From Lentisphaerota bacterium (GTDB lineage Bacteria > Verrucomicrobiota > Kiritimatiellia > RFP12 > UBA3636), in the NCBI GenBank assembly GCA_022837245.1, contig JALHHX010000004.1:1-51910 (forward strand): a stretch of 51,910 nucleotides of DNA. The letters run 5' to 3'. The notes under the pieces are model-generated. The model was not told the origin of the DNA and did no database searches. It saw nothing but the letters and a program-made list of their open reading frames with translations. Positions 43,289 through 51,910 of this stretch are shown piece after piece. The position numbers and the translations under genes were made by a program. Positions within the stretch are counted from its first letter, which is position 1. Every line of letters begins with the position of its first letter.

Positions 43289-44073
43289 AACAGCGGAATG
43301 AGGATGGAGGCTATTGTTTTATGGAGATTGCCATTGGTCCCGAGATAGCCCATTTTGCCGCCGTTGAATTCTTTCATGATTTCTCCTTGCCCACCTGCGC
43401 GGCGCAGTATGAGGTCTGCGGCGGCTATGTCCCAGATGTATATGCCGGGCTCGAAATATCCGTCCGAAGCGCCGGCGGCGACGAGGCAGACGTCGAGCGC
43501 GGCGGCGCCGCACACGCGGACGCGCTGCACGGAACCGGCTATGGCGCTGAAGAAACGGAATGCGTGAAGCGATTCGTCATCGGATTTATCGGCACCGGTG
43601 TGAACCATGGCGAGTCCTATGTCGCGGGTTTTCGACACGTGGATTGGCTTGCCGTTGCAGAGTGCGGGGCCGTCGGCGGAAGCTTGGAAAAGCATGCCGA
43701 CGTCCGGCGCGCTGACGCAACCAGCCAAGGTCTGTCCATTGAGGCGGACGGCAACAGACGAGCACCAGTGCGGGTTGCTGTGGAAGAAGTTGACGGTACC
43801 GTCGATGGGATCGACAACCCATTCGTACTGTCCGGGGGCCGGAGCGCGGTTTTTAGAAGCATCCTCCTCGCCGAGTATGAAGTGGTCTGGGAAGGCGTCG
43901 AGAATTGTGCGGGAGATAATTGCCTGACATTCAACGTCTAGCTTGAGCTTGACATCGTGGGACGTGATGTCGTTCGCATCCTGGTTGCGCCCGCGTTGCG
44001 CGGCGGCGTGGTTCGAGCCGGCCGTGGCGGCGGCGATTGCGGTTTCGAGGAGTTTGCTGGTGGCGGGTGTCAC
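43285..44073 (-). CDS. suhB: Inositol monophosphatase family protein (SuhB-like)
   Basis: This 262-residue magnesium-dependent phosphatase is of the IMPase/SuhB fold. The metal site is complete: ILGEEDA near residue 71, VVDPIDGTVNF near 88, and the second Asp motif YIWDIAAADL near 215. Possible substrates are inositol phosphate, histidinol phosphate or another sugar phosphate; sequence alone does not tell. The start is a GTG at 44073 with no obvious Shine-Dalgarno. The symbol is a family-level guess. Confidence 0.85.
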   Translation of the reverse strand: MTPATSKLLETAIAAATAGSNHAAAQRGRNQDANDITSHDVKLKLDVECQAIISRTILDAFPDHFILGEEDASKNRAPAPGQYEWVVDPIDGTVNFFHSNPHWCSSVAVRLNGQTLAGCVSAPDVGMLFQASADGPALCNGKPIHVSKTRDIGLAMVHTGADKSDDESLHAFRFFSAIAGSVQRVRVCGAAALDVCLVAAGASDGYFEPGIYIWDIAAADLILRRAGGQGEIMKEFNGGKMGYLGTNGNLHKTIASILIPLL

Positions 44074-44104
44074 GGATATGTGGTTGTTGGTTTAAGACCG
44101 CGGT

Positions 44105-44530
44105 TCACGGCTTGTAGCCGGATGGCGCGGGGCGCAGGTTGATTGACTTGACGATGGTCTCGCCGTGGTGTTCGTTGATGCGCCTGATCATCTTTGGCAG
44201 GGAGCTGCGTCTGAGTTCGGCAAGCCATGCGGAACCCATTACGTAAACGGTCAGGTTGCCTTTGTCGAGATTGCCCGGGATGGTGTGTTTGGCCAAGTCG
44301 GGCCCGACGATTTTGATCCATTCGCTTTGTATCAGGATTTCGTGCGCGGAAGTTTTGATGCCGAACTTTTCCATGCGCTTCAACGCCTTCTCCACCCCTT
44401 TGGATGCGGGCTCGGGTTCCTTGAACGGTGGTTGCGGCAACGGATCGGCAAGCTGGCTGCGATCTTTCTCCACGAGCCAGCGCGTGTAGTCGAAATCCTT
44501 TGGGAGAGCGCGCCTGATATATCCAGCCAT
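44105..44530 (-). CDS. DciA-like DUF721 protein
   Basis: This 141-residue protein has a C-terminal DUF721 domain (EWIKIVGPDLAKHTIPGNL...LTVYVMGSAWLAELRRSS). In many bacteria that lack DnaC, DUF721 proteins (DciA) load the replicative helicase DnaB. The N-terminal 60 residues are charged and Pro-rich, as is common. The ATG at 44530 fits the family. The open frame extends 29 codons further, overlapping the esterase gene, without support. Confidence 0.78.
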   Translation of the reverse strand: MAGYIRRALPKDFDYTRWLVEKDRSQLADPLPQPPFKEPEPASKGVEKALKRMEKFGIKTSAHEILIQSEWIKIVGPDLAKHTIPGNLDKGNLTVYVMGSAWLAELRRSSLPKMIRRINEHHGETIVKSINLRPAPSGYKP

Positions 44531-44547
44531 GTGGTTCCGCGAAACGA

Positions 44548-45339
44548 TTATATCCCGCCGCGCCGCTGTGAAAACAGCCAGTCGAGGTTCTTGTCGTTGT
44601 CGTACGCTGCTGTCCACACGTTATGTCCTTCGCCGCGGCGTTCCTCGAATTTCATCTTCGTGCCGCCCGCCTTTTTTATAGCGTGGTACATGCTGCTGGT
44701 GCGCATGACTGGGACGGAGGTGTCTTCGGTGCCGTGTATGGCGAGGATGGGGATGGAGACCAGGCGTGATGCCAGATTTGAGTCGCCGCCGCCGCAGATC
44801 GGGAAGGCGGCCGCGAACTTCTCGGGGAAGCGCTGCAGCAGATCCCAAGTGCCAAAGCCGCCCATGGAAATCCCGGAAACATAGAGGCGTGATTCATCCA
44901 CGGGGTTTGCGGCGATTTCCTTGCGGAGGATTTCAATAACCGCCTGCAGGGCCTTGGAAGGCTTTTCGGACATCGTGTGCGAAGTGTCGCCGAAGGGGGT
45001 GTTGACCCACTGCATTCCGTTCGGACACTGCGGGGCGATGACAATCGCGGGGTGTTTGCCGTCGATGATATAGCGCAGAAGCGACGGCACGCAGTGCAAT
45101 AGCTGCGAGGAGTTGTTGTTGCCGCGCTCTCCGGCGCCGTGCAGGAACAGGATCAGGGGGATTTTCTGTTTCCGGTCCCCTTCGGACTCGTAGAAACGGT
45201 ATGGTATTTTCTGCCCGTCAGAGGACGTGAAGGTTTTGGCGCGCATTATATCGGACGGAAGCATTGCTCCGTTCGCACAGGCGTTGGCCACGGCTGTGGC
45301 AGCACATACTACGTCTGGCTGTTTCTTGTTTTCATTCAT
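44548..45339 (-). CDS. Alpha/beta-hydrolase esterase (PHB-depolymerase/CE1-like)
   Basis: This 263-residue serine hydrolase has the oxyanion-hole motif LFLHGAGERG near residue 68, the nucleophile elbow GISMGGFG near 160, an Asp in IHGTEDTSVP near 207, and a His in GEGHNVW near 243. Relatives are feruloyl or acetyl esterases and short-chain polyester hydrolases, usually exported. Here no signal peptide is seen, so it may be cytoplasmic. AGGAG seven to eight bases before the ATG at 45339 decides the start over the ATG at 45360. The 72-bp gap behind purM is the widest between cotranscribed genes in this run. Confidence 0.8.
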   Translation of the reverse strand: MNENKKQPDVVCAATAVANACANGAMLPSDIMRAKTFTSSDGQKIPYRFYESEGDRKQKIPLILFLHGAGERGNNNSSQLLHCVPSLLRYIIDGKHPAIVIAPQCPNGMQWVNTPFGDTSHTMSEKPSKALQAVIEILRKEIAANPVDESRLYVSGISMGGFGTWDLLQRFPEKFAAAFPICGGGDSNLASRLVSIPILAIHGTEDTSVPVMRTSSMYHAIKKAGGTKMKFEERRGEGHNVWTAAYDNDKNLDWLFSQRRGGI

Positions 45340-45411
45340 TTTTCCACTCCTGATCTTCAAATCTGGGTCTTTTTGATCTCCTATGATTTAATTTTTTGTT
45401 TTGGTTAAAAG

Positions 45412-46452
45412 TCATGCGAATCTCGTAATGCCGCTGCCTTCCTGAATCTCGCCGACCACCATTGGCTGGGCTTTGGCTTTTTCGAGCGCGTTGAGGGCGG
45501 TGGCGCTGTCTTTGCGGGACACGCAGATTACGTAGCCGACGCCCATGTTAAATACTTTGTACATCTCCTCTGTTTCGACACCGCCGTTTTCCTGCAGCCA
45601 CTTGAAGAGCCGCGGCACCTTCCATGAGGAGCGGTCAAACACCGCGTCCACGCCTTTGGGAAGCATGCGCGGGGTGTTGTCTATGAGGCCGCCGCCCGTG
45701 ATGTGCGCCATGCCTTTGATTTTTGCGCCCGATTCGCGCACGGCAAGCACTGGCTTGAGGAAACTAGAATGGATGGCTAGGAGCGCGCGGCCGAACGTCT
45801 GCTTAGTTCCGGGCACCACGTCGTCGATGGTCTTCTTGGCTTTTTCAAATACGATTTTCCGCGCGAGTGAATACCCGTTGGTCTGGAGACCCGTGGAGGG
45901 GAGCCCGATGAGGATGTCGCCAGGGCGGATTGAATCGCCGGCGACGTAGTCCTTCTTTGAGACGACGCCCACGATCGTGCCCACGAGGTCGTATTCGCCT
46001 TCGGGGTAGAGCCCGGGCATTTCGGCGGTTTCGCCGCCAATGAGGGCGCAGCCGTTTTCGCGGCACGCCTTGCAGAGACCCTTAACGACGTCGGCGAAGA
46101 TTTTTGGCGACAGGTGCGCAGTGCCGATATAGTCCAGGAAGAAGAGAGGCGTCGCGCCTTGGGTCAATATATCGTTGACACAATGGTTGACGAGACATTG
46201 GCCGACCGTGTCGTGCTTGCCCGCCATGTGGGCGACCTTGAGCTTCGTGCCCACGCCGTCGGTGGAGCCGACGAGTATCTTGTCTCGCCCCGGCGACCTG
46301 ACGAGGCCACCGAAGCGGCCGATGTCGCTCAGAACGTCGGGCGTGCGTGTGGACGACACGGATTTTTTGATCGACGCGATCATGCGCGTCTTTTCATCGA
46401 TATCCACGCCGGCTTCGGCGTATGCGGATTTTTTTGCGGGGTCTTTGTTCAT
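45412..46452 (-). CDS. purM: Phosphoribosylformylglycinamidine cyclo-ligase
   Basis: This 346-residue enzyme is the fifth step of purine synthesis, closing the imidazole ring of AIR with ATP. Clear family motifs are SAYAEAGVDIDE at the start, LVGSTDGVGTKLKVA near 60, HCVNDILTQGATPLFFLDY near 90, and GLIGGETAEMPG (here ALIGGETAEMPG) near 135. The ATG at 46452 is preferred over a TTG seven codons upstream. It follows ruvA by 7 bp. Confidence 0.93.
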   Translation of the reverse strand: MNKDPAKKSAYAEAGVDIDEKTRMIASIKKSVSSTRTPDVLSDIGRFGGLVRSPGRDKILVGSTDGVGTKLKVAHMAGKHDTVGQCLVNHCVNDILTQGATPLFFLDYIGTAHLSPKIFADVVKGLCKACRENGCALIGGETAEMPGLYPEGEYDLVGTIVGVVSKKDYVAGDSIRPGDILIGLPSTGLQTNGYSLARKIVFEKAKKTIDDVVPGTKQTFGRALLAIHSSFLKPVLAVRESGAKIKGMAHITGGGLIDNTPRMLPKGVDAVFDRSSWKVPRLFKWLQENGGVETEEMYKVFNMGVGYVICVSRKDSATALNALEKAKAQPMVVGEIQEGSGITRFA

Positions 46453-46459
46453 GCGGTTG

Positions 46460-47047
46460 CTATCTTGATGCAAGTGCTTGTTTTATTATTTCCTCCGTTG
46501 TTTCAGGAGGGTTTGATGATTGTGAAATGGCGTGGACTAACCTGACCGCGGCTTCCTGGGTGTTGCCGAGAGCGGTGAGGGCGAGAACGGCATCGCGGTA
46601 CTTGTCGCCAAGCGGCGGAGAGTCGTCGGCGGCCATCGTCTCAAGCGGGTCTATTTTGTCGTGCAGTTCGAGGACAATGCGCTCAGCCGTCTTCTTTCCG
46701 ATGCCCGGGAGTTTTGAGAGGCGCTTTGAATCTCGGTCCGCGATGCAGCGGCGCAATTCCCTCACGCTCATGGAGCTGATGGCGCCTAGCGCCGTTTTGG
46801 GGCCGATGCCCGAAACGCCCTGTATCAGGCGGAAGAAGTCGCGTTCCCGTTTCGCGGCGAATCCGTAGAGCACGTGGGCGTCCTCGCGGACGTAGTCGTG
46901 AATCAGCAAGTGGACGCGGCCGCCTTCGGGCGGGAGCACGTCGTAGGTGCTGAGCGGGATTATGACCTCGTAGCCGACGCCGTTGACGTTAACCACCACG
47001 CAGGCAGGCGTCTTTTCGTGGATCATGCCTTCGAGAAAGTCGATCAT
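46460..47047 (-). CDS. ruvA: Holliday junction branch migration protein RuvA
   Basis: This 195-residue RuvA binds four-way DNA junctions and recruits the RuvB motor. The N-terminal OB fold starts MIDFLEGMI. The two helix-hairpin-helix motifs are GVSGIGPKTA near residue 78 and LPGIGKKTAERI near 113. Domain III at the C-terminus is present (from about 148). Neither ruvB nor ruvC is in the window. It begins 7 bp after the L,D-transpeptidase stop. Confidence 0.94.
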   Translation of the reverse strand: MIDFLEGMIHEKTPACVVVNVNGVGYEVIIPLSTYDVLPPEGGRVHLLIHDYVREDAHVLYGFAAKRERDFFRLIQGVSGIGPKTALGAISSMSVRELRRCIADRDSKRLSKLPGIGKKTAERIVLELHDKIDPLETMAADDSPPLGDKYRDAVLALTALGNTQEAAVRLVHAISQSSNPPETTEEIIKQALASR

Positions 47048-47054
47048 CCGTCTT

Positions 47055-48035
47055 TCACTCCACTATGGAGACGGGAGTGCCGCGCGGCAACAGCATGAAA
47101 ACCTCTTCCACGTCTGGATTCCTCATCCTGACGCATCCCGCGCTTGACTGCTTGCCGATCGTGGAGTCGTCCCATGTGCCGTGAATGCCATAGCCGCTCA
47201 CCCGCGGCGTGTCGCCCGTGGCCTCGATCGCGAGCCAGCGTGTGCCAAGGATGTTTTTGGGGTCGCCATAGGGGACCGGAGCCTTGCCGCCTTCCGGCCA
47301 CCAGGGGGGCTCGGAGATTTTCTTCACTATTTTGAATGTCCCGACCGGCGTTTTGGAATACATGCCAGTGCCGACCGAGTAGTTCTTGAAGAAAACGCCG
47401 TCAAGCAGCAACGTTAGCGTGTTGGATGCCTTGGATACGACAACGGAGAACTTCGGATTGTCAGGGAACACAAGCTTGCTTCCAACCCGGATTTTCGCCG
47501 GATCCTTTATTTTGTTGGCCTTGCTGATAAGTTCGACGGGGCATTCATAGCGCGAGGCTATGGCCGAAAGGCTGTCACCGGATTTGACAATGTACTCTAC
47601 TTTGCCCTTCATCGGACGGGGCGTCGTGAACAGCTCTATGCTGAGCGAACCAATTTCCCTCTCGATTTCCGGGCGCGTCGCGGCGTCCACGCGCGCGAGT
47701 ATGGACAGGTATTTATTTCGCGACCCTTCGAGATCGCCCGCCGTCTTCATTCCGCGCGCCTCGGCGATGGCGGCGGCGGCGTCGGCCTTTGAAATGGGTT
47801 TGTCCGGAACGGGGACAACTGCCGCGATAGCGGGCGGGGCAGTTAGATCGGCGGCCTGTGCCCCCGTTGCGGCGACGTCCTCTTCAACAGCAGCGGGCTC
47901 CTCTTTGTGTTTCTGGCCGGAGTCACCGGAGAAAATGGCGACGCCGACGCCTATCACCAGGATGGCGACTACGATTACTGGCAGCCATGGAAATCTTCTG
48001 GGGCGGTAGTATTCCTCGATATCGTACATTTGCAT
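47055..48035 (-). CDS. LysM and L,D-transpeptidase (YkuD) protein
   Basis: This 326-residue envelope protein is anchored by one N-terminal membrane helix (about residues 15-35). An Ala/Val/Pro-rich linker is next, then a LysM peptidoglycan-binding domain (about 147-192, YIVKSGDSLSAIASRY) and a YkuD transpeptidase domain (about 195-326). The catalytic set is clear: YGIHGTWDD with His near 284, and SSAGCVRM with Cys near 303. It forms 3-3 cross-links or attaches proteins to the wall. AAAGGA lies six bases before the ATG at 48035. Confidence 0.9.
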   Translation of the reverse strand: MQMYDIEEYYRPRRFPWLPVIVVAILVIGVGVAIFSGDSGQKHKEEPAAVEEDVAATGAQAADLTAPPAIAAVVPVPDKPISKADAAAAIAEARGMKTAGDLEGSRNKYLSILARVDAATRPEIEREIGSLSIELFTTPRPMKGKVEYIVKSGDSLSAIASRYECPVELISKANKIKDPAKIRVGSKLVFPDNPKFSVVVSKASNTLTLLLDGVFFKNYSVGTGMYSKTPVGTFKIVKKISEPPWWPEGGKAPVPYGDPKNILGTRWLAIEATGDTPRVSGYGIHGTWDDSTIGKQSSAGCVRMRNPDVEEVFMLLPRGTPVSIVE

Positions 48036-48089
48036 GTTGAATCCTTTCGTAAGGATGCCATGGAGTATAGCATAATCACGGCAGGTTTA

Positions 48090-49046
48090 TCAAACATTAA
48101 CGGAGCGGGCGTCGCCCAGGTAAGTTATCGGCCCCAGTTTAAGCACCCTGTATTTTTCCAACGGGATGCGCTTGAGTTCGTCCGGCGATAAAATTCCATC
48201 CCATGTCCAGCCGGGATGTCCGTACAGCCCCTCTGTATAAACCGCGTTGCCACGTGCGTTGTCCACATTGACCATCCCATATCTCTGCATGGCGCGCGAC
48301 AGCGTCCTAGCGGCGGGAGAGAGATCGTATTTTGAGAGATCAAGCTCTGGATCGAGTTGCATCACTGCTCCTTCGGGGAGTCCGCCGTCTTCAAAACCAT
48401 CCGTCCATATGGCCGGCGCTGTGAATTGCTGGAATGCGTTATGCCACGTCGCCATGGCGATCTTATGGCGTATCTCTCCCGAAAGTATCTCGTCCCGCAT
48501 CGCAAGACCAGCCACTATAGGCACGCCCGCAGCCCTGCTTGGACCGTAGAAATGTATGCTCTCGCCGTTTTTGACCGGGAAATCCTCAGTCTTCCAAACG
48601 CCGGGGCCGTCGGCCGCGTAGACCATGCCGGTTCGCGACTCCCATTCGCCGTCCGGACGGATGCGCGCGGCCCACATGTCCCAAACCAGATTGCGCGACC
48701 AATCGACCACCGCCAAATGGGCGTCAGTTCCCGGGTCTGGTATGGCGTTATCAGGTATCGGCACTTCCTTCCCAAACCCCGGGCCGTGGCTCCAATATTT
48801 GTCGCGAGGCGCCCAGCGGCCAGGTTTCCACGAAGGCTCCATCTCCCGTTGATGAACCGTGCGTAGTGGCGTGTATTCATCAACTTCATACACTGGCATC
48901 GCATATTCGTTGCAGTTTATCCAGAACGCTCCGCCAGGCTCCACTGCCAGCCGCTCCAAAAAGTCGTCGCTTCTCTCATCTGCCACGGCGTCCGCCGCAA
49001 TTGGTTGATTCCAAAAACTATCCTCCGAAAAAAAACATCTAGCCAT
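48090..49046 (-). CDS. Conserved protein of unknown function
   Basis: This 318-residue protein has no signal peptide and no known catalytic motif. It opens CFFSEDSFWNQPI and contains DPGTDAHLAVVDWSR, a GxPIVAGLAMRDEILSGEIRHKI segment and a C-terminal part with MQLDPELDLSKYDL. I associate this layout (W-N-x-P-I at the start, a P-x-x-A-G-L-x-x-x-E-E/D-I-x-x-G-x-I-x-H core) with an uncharacterised family seen in Actinobacteria and Lentisphaerae, often exported. It is first in the run that continues to 42231, behind a strong promoter with a leader of about 108 nt. Confidence 0.6.
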   Translation of the reverse strand: MARCFFSEDSFWNQPIAADAVADERSDDFLERLAVEPGGAFWINCNEYAMPVYEVDEYTPLRTVHQREMEPSWKPGRWAPRDKYWSHGPGFGKEVPIPDNAIPDPGTDAHLAVVDWSRNLVWDMWAARIRPDGEWESRTGMVYAADGPGVWKTEDFPVKNGESIHFYGPSRAAGVPIVAGLAMRDEILSGEIRHKIAMATWHNAFQQFTAPAIWTDGFEDGGLPEGAVMQLDPELDLSKYDLSPAARTLSRAMQRYGMVNVDNARGNAVYTEGLYGHPGWTWDGILSPDELKRIPLEKYRVLKLGPITYLGDARSVNV

Positions 49047-49161
49047 TATGTTCTTGTCTCTCTTTTAATGTTATTTTTAAATAAGCCCCAAACGCCCCTA
49101 GCCGTTAGCTTGGACAGGCACTGAAAAAGCGCGCCGTTGCTTGAACCGCCCAACCTGTTGC

Positions 49162-49191
49162 ATTATAGTCGCGAAGCACACCAAAAGTCAA
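49162..49191 (-). promoter_or_regulatory. Strong sigma70-type promoter of the 49046-42231 run
   Basis: On the minus strand TTGACT (49191-49186) and a perfect TATAAT (49167-49162) are 18 bp apart. Transcription would start near 49155, giving an unusually long leader of about 108 nt before the first ATG. Confidence 0.62.
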
Positions 49192-49211
49192 CAAAACGCG
49201 CCTTTTTGCGC

Positions 49212-49241
49212 TTCACGCCTTTAGACTAATTGTGCTAATAT
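49212..49241 (+). promoter_or_regulatory. Extended -10 promoter abutting the GTPase start
   Basis: TAATAT (49236-49241) is preceded by TGC, giving an extended -10 box. A weak TTCACG lies at 49212-49217, 18 bp upstream. The predicted start coincides with the ATG at 49248, with no Shine-Dalgarno, so this would also be a leaderless mRNA. The two divergent promoters here are only about 20 bp apart. Confidence 0.5.
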
Positions 49242-49247
49242 TTGGTC

Positions 49248-51183
49248 ATGGCAACGCGACACGAAGATATCTCTCTGCACCATGCACTGGTGGATATCAG
49301 GGACAGCGTCGAATCTCTGTATGATTCGCTGTCGCTGGATTCCGTCGCGGATCTGAATGGCTTTAAGAATGTCATAGATTCGAAGCTGCTCGCGCGGACC
49401 TCTCCCGACTACCCGCTGGTGGTGTCTATCGCCGGAGGCGGCAGCACTGGCAAATCCACGCTGTTCAATGCCATGACAGGTGCCGCCTACAGCATCGCCA
49501 AAGCGCGAGCTGGCCTCACCCGCCGAACTCTCGCTGCAATCCACCCAGACGTGCTGCACCGGGAAGGCTTCCTCGAAAACCTCTTTTTCGCCATTCAGCG
49601 AAGTTCCCACACAGCTTAAATCGCAATCCGAATTAACTGAGCCAGGTTCGCCTCGTTTTATCGAATGCGCCGCCATCCCGCCGAGCATAGTGCTGCTTGA
49701 CACACCGGATTTCGACACTGGCGACAGCATACGCCTATTCAACCGCGATGTGGCAAAGCCCGTTCTCGAGGCAAGCGACGTGCTCATCTACACGTTCACC
49801 GGCACCACATACAACAACCGCGCCAACACGCAGTTCCTCGGCGGCGTCCTGCGTGATCTCGGTTGCCGCAAGGTTGTTCTCGTGTACCGCTGCTACTCAA
49901 GCCTCCCCGAGGAAGAGGTCCGCGAACACGCAGGTGTCGTCCTCGAAAACATATATGGTCGCGACGGCGCGCAATGGTGCCTCGGCGTTTACCGAGTAGA
50001 CGAGGAGAACCTCGTCGCCGAAGGGAAAAAACCGGCGGATATACAACCGCTTTCCGGTGGACGTCCCATATATGAGGTGCTCGCCGGACTTTCGCCTCAG
50101 GATGTGCGGAGCGATTTTATCCGCGAGGCGCTACATGGCGTGCGAGAGGTCGCGGGGAAAGTCCACGACGCAGCGGAATCCGCCCGTCTTGAACTCTCGC
50201 TCTACACCACAGCCACGAAGATCGCCACAAGCTGGGCTGCCGCCGATGCCGTGCAGTCGTTCCCGCAAGCGGCGCTGCTCGACCGCTTTGCCGACATATG
50301 GCTAGACTCCAAACCGGTCTTTCTTAGCGCGCCAGTCAAGTTTACCAATTGGCTGAAGGCAAAACTCCGACCTGATACCCGCCGCGGCGACGCTATCGCT
50401 GTTGCCGAAGCGGTTTTCAAAAAGGACATCCTCGAAGCCGCCAATAAACTGCGCAACCAACTCGCGGCGGAAGGGTTCGCGGTCAAAACTTCGCTAAACG
50501 ACCAAGCCGGCAAGACAGCTGCAGAGGACGTTGCGCGGCTGGAAAGCCTTGGGGTATCGCCATCCGGACTCTTTGCCATAGACAAGACCCAAGGCGGCGT
50601 CAATCTGCGAGTGTCTAAACCCCGACAGTTTGGTACGCGTAAGATCGATTCGTGGGAGGCCCGTATTGGCGAAATCGAGGAGGACGCAAGCGGAGTGATG
50701 GAGGAGTCCGAGCAGTTCGACTCCCGTCTCCGCGCAATCGCTGTGGATTTTCGCGGGGGTTTGGGGTTCAAAGACAAAGTGAGAGAATCCGTAACCGGCG
50801 CACTGCCCGCCGTCACTGCCGTGGCCGCCGTTACCTGGGTAATAGGTACTGGTGGCACGGGCGCGGCAGGCGGAGGCATCATTGCGCACATCAGCGGCAT
50901 GTTCGGAATGAACGATCTCTTTGCTCTAGTGGCCCTGCCCGTCATACCAGGACTTGACAAGCTGAACCGCGCCACGCTCGCCAAACTCATGAAGCCCATA
51001 ATGGGCGCATGGCTAGACGAGAAAACCACGGCGGTACGGGTCATCCTCGAGAACAGAATCGCAAAACCCTCGCTCGACGCCGCAACCGAAACAATCGCTA
51101 AAATCGAACCGCATATCCGGAAGCTGGAAGCTGCACAAGAGATTTTGCCTGGTAAAGTTGCGGGGAAGGAGAATTCGAAATGA
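49248..51183 (+). pseudogene. Dynamin-like GTPase, split by a one-base frameshift
   Basis: The frame from ATG 49248 carries the G1/Walker A motif (AGGGSTGKSTLFNA) and stops at 49619. The continuation, in the +1 frame from about 49590 to 51183, has G3 (LLDTPDFDTGD) and a long helical C-terminus. That part includes a Gly/Ala-rich hydrophobic segment (about 50800-50950) suited to membrane insertion. Removing one T from the T5 run at 49584-49588 would fuse the frames as ENLFSPFSEV. The G4 position reads VLVYRCYSS instead of N-K-x-D, so guanine specificity may be lost even when intact. It overlaps the next GTPase by 4 nt (ATGA). A homopolymer error is a likely alternative to real gene loss. Confidence 0.72.
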
Positions 51184-51910
51184 AAGAGAAAGAAAGAGCC
51201 GACGCTGTCATTGCTTTCGAAACACAGCGCGAGGGCGTCTCCGCCCTGGGCCGCAGCCTTGACGCGCTACCGCATTGGCGCCCAGCAAAAGCGTTGCGTG
51301 TCGTCGTGACCGATTACGAAACGAGGCTCGCCTCCATGAAAGCTCGTTTCGATTCCAAGCCAGTTGTCTCCGTTGTAGGTCCTACTGGGTCAGGAAAATC
51401 CACACTCGCAAACGCGCTCGTGGGCGCCGACGATGCCGTTGTAGTTGGTACCAGCCGTCCAACTACACGTGGCGTTGCGATTGTTGCTCGCACCGTGACT
51501 GATGCAGCGCCTTTACTGAACCAGCTCTCAACCGAAAAGCCGGATCTAGTAACACTTCCAACAACAGCGCTCCCAGATGCGCTTCTGCTCGACACTCCGG
51601 ACACAGACAGCGCCGAATGCGAGCGGCACCGCCCATTGCTCGAGGAGGCCATGCGCACCTCCGACGCACTTGTATGCGTTTTCGATGCCTCAAACCCAAA
51701 GCGCCGCGACAACGTGGACGCGCTCAAGTCGTGGGTCGATTCTTTTTCCGGCGAATATGTGTTCATCGTGCTCAACCGCTGCGACCGCATCCGCGAAGCG
51801 GAGCTGCGGAACGACATCCTGCCCGACTTCCGCGCCTACATCGCCCAAGCCTGGACGCGGAAACCGGGCGAGATTTTCCTTGTATCCGCCAGGGGCGGAT
51901 TGGAAAACCC
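51180..51910 (+). CDS. Second dynamin-like GTPase (partial, runs off the window)
   Basis: The ATG at 51180 overlaps the previous stop and the frame is open to the end of the window (243 complete codons). All GTPase motifs are present: G1 VGPTGSGKSTLANAL near residue 70, G2 RPTTRG near 93, G3 LLDTPDTDS near 138, G4 VLNRCD near 198, and G5-like VSAR near 236. It resembles the first GTPase in layout, so the pair probably works as a heteromer, as do some bacterial dynamin-like pairs that fuse or shield membranes. That parallel is inference. The C-terminal membrane part lies beyond the window. Confidence 0.8.
   Translation, partial: MKEKERADAVIAFETQREGVSALGRSLDALPHWRPAKALRVVVTDYETRLASMKARFDSKPVVSVVGPTGSGKSTLANALVGADDAVVVGTSRPTTRGVAIVARTVTDAAPLLNQLSTEKPDLVTLPTTALPDALLLDTPDTDSAECERHRPLLEEAMRTSDALVCVFDASNPKRRDNVDALKSWVDSFSGEYVFIVLNRCDRIREAELRNDILPDFRAYIAQAWTRKPGEIFLVSARGGLEN

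Overview
The window reads as a chromosomal segment of a moderately GC-rich, Gram-negative-type bacterium of the PVC superphylum. Kiritimatiellota or Lentisphaerota (Victivallales-like) is the best guess. That placement is inference from gene content: secreted parallel beta-helix proteins, a GH172/DUF2961 enzyme clustered with a flavoprotein, SGNH hydrolases, UroD-like and ADP-ribosylglycohydrolase-like proteins, large secreted TPR and ankyrin/MORN proteins, and a DciA-like protein. No rRNA or phylogenetic marker was available. Translation starts include ATG, GTG and probably TTG. Strong Shine-Dalgarno sites occur in some genes and are absent in others.

Layout. 1-1956: a deletion derivative of an insertion sequence with 19/20 bp terminal inverted repeats, followed by gene-free DNA with several copies of a 24-bp palindromic repeat and two strong hairpins. 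1957-3645: acyl-CoA ligase. 3680-8022 (minus): NAD kinase followed by a two-gene ABC exporter whose ATP sites are asymmetrically degenerate. 8191-10368 (plus): a YihY/BrkB membrane protein broken by a frameshift, overlapping a 3D-domain lipoprotein. 10369-14773 (minus): tRNA-Gly(UCC), then a secreted TPR protein, a diacylglycerol-kinase-family protein and a secreted ankyrin+MORN protein.

15693-23214 (minus): a six-gene carbohydrate locus behind a good sigma70-type promoter. Its genes are GH172, FAD oxidoreductase, DUF4886/SGNH, ADP-ribosylglycohydrolase-like, UroD-like and fucose/arabinose-isomerase-like. Together they look like uptake-independent processing of an unusual sugar or glycoside, possibly O-methylated, but the substrate is unknown. 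23864-24580 (plus): a lipoprotein SGNH hydrolase whose promoter suggests a leaderless mRNA. 24773-30917 (minus): aconitase, a THUMP rRNA methyltransferase, a class B PBP and an FtsW/RodA protein, joined by 4-nt and 1-nt overlaps.

31188-41502 (minus): two giant secreted beta-helix proteins, a decayed third one and a TIM-barrel glycosidase-like protein. All three beta-helix products end in the same kind of short hydrophobic tail closed by Arg. The 1404-residue one is built from about 1-kb tandem modules and is visibly richer in GC than its neighbours.

42231-49046 (minus): a tightly packed housekeeping run. In order of transcription it holds a conserved unknown, LysM/L,D-transpeptidase, ruvA, purM, esterase, DciA-like, suhB-like, ogt and a DUF2179-type membrane protein. 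The ogt reading frame contains a copy of the 24-bp palindrome. 49248-51910 (plus): two consecutive dynamin-like GTPases. The first is split by a one-base shift and lacks a normal G4 motif; the second is complete in its motifs but runs off the window.
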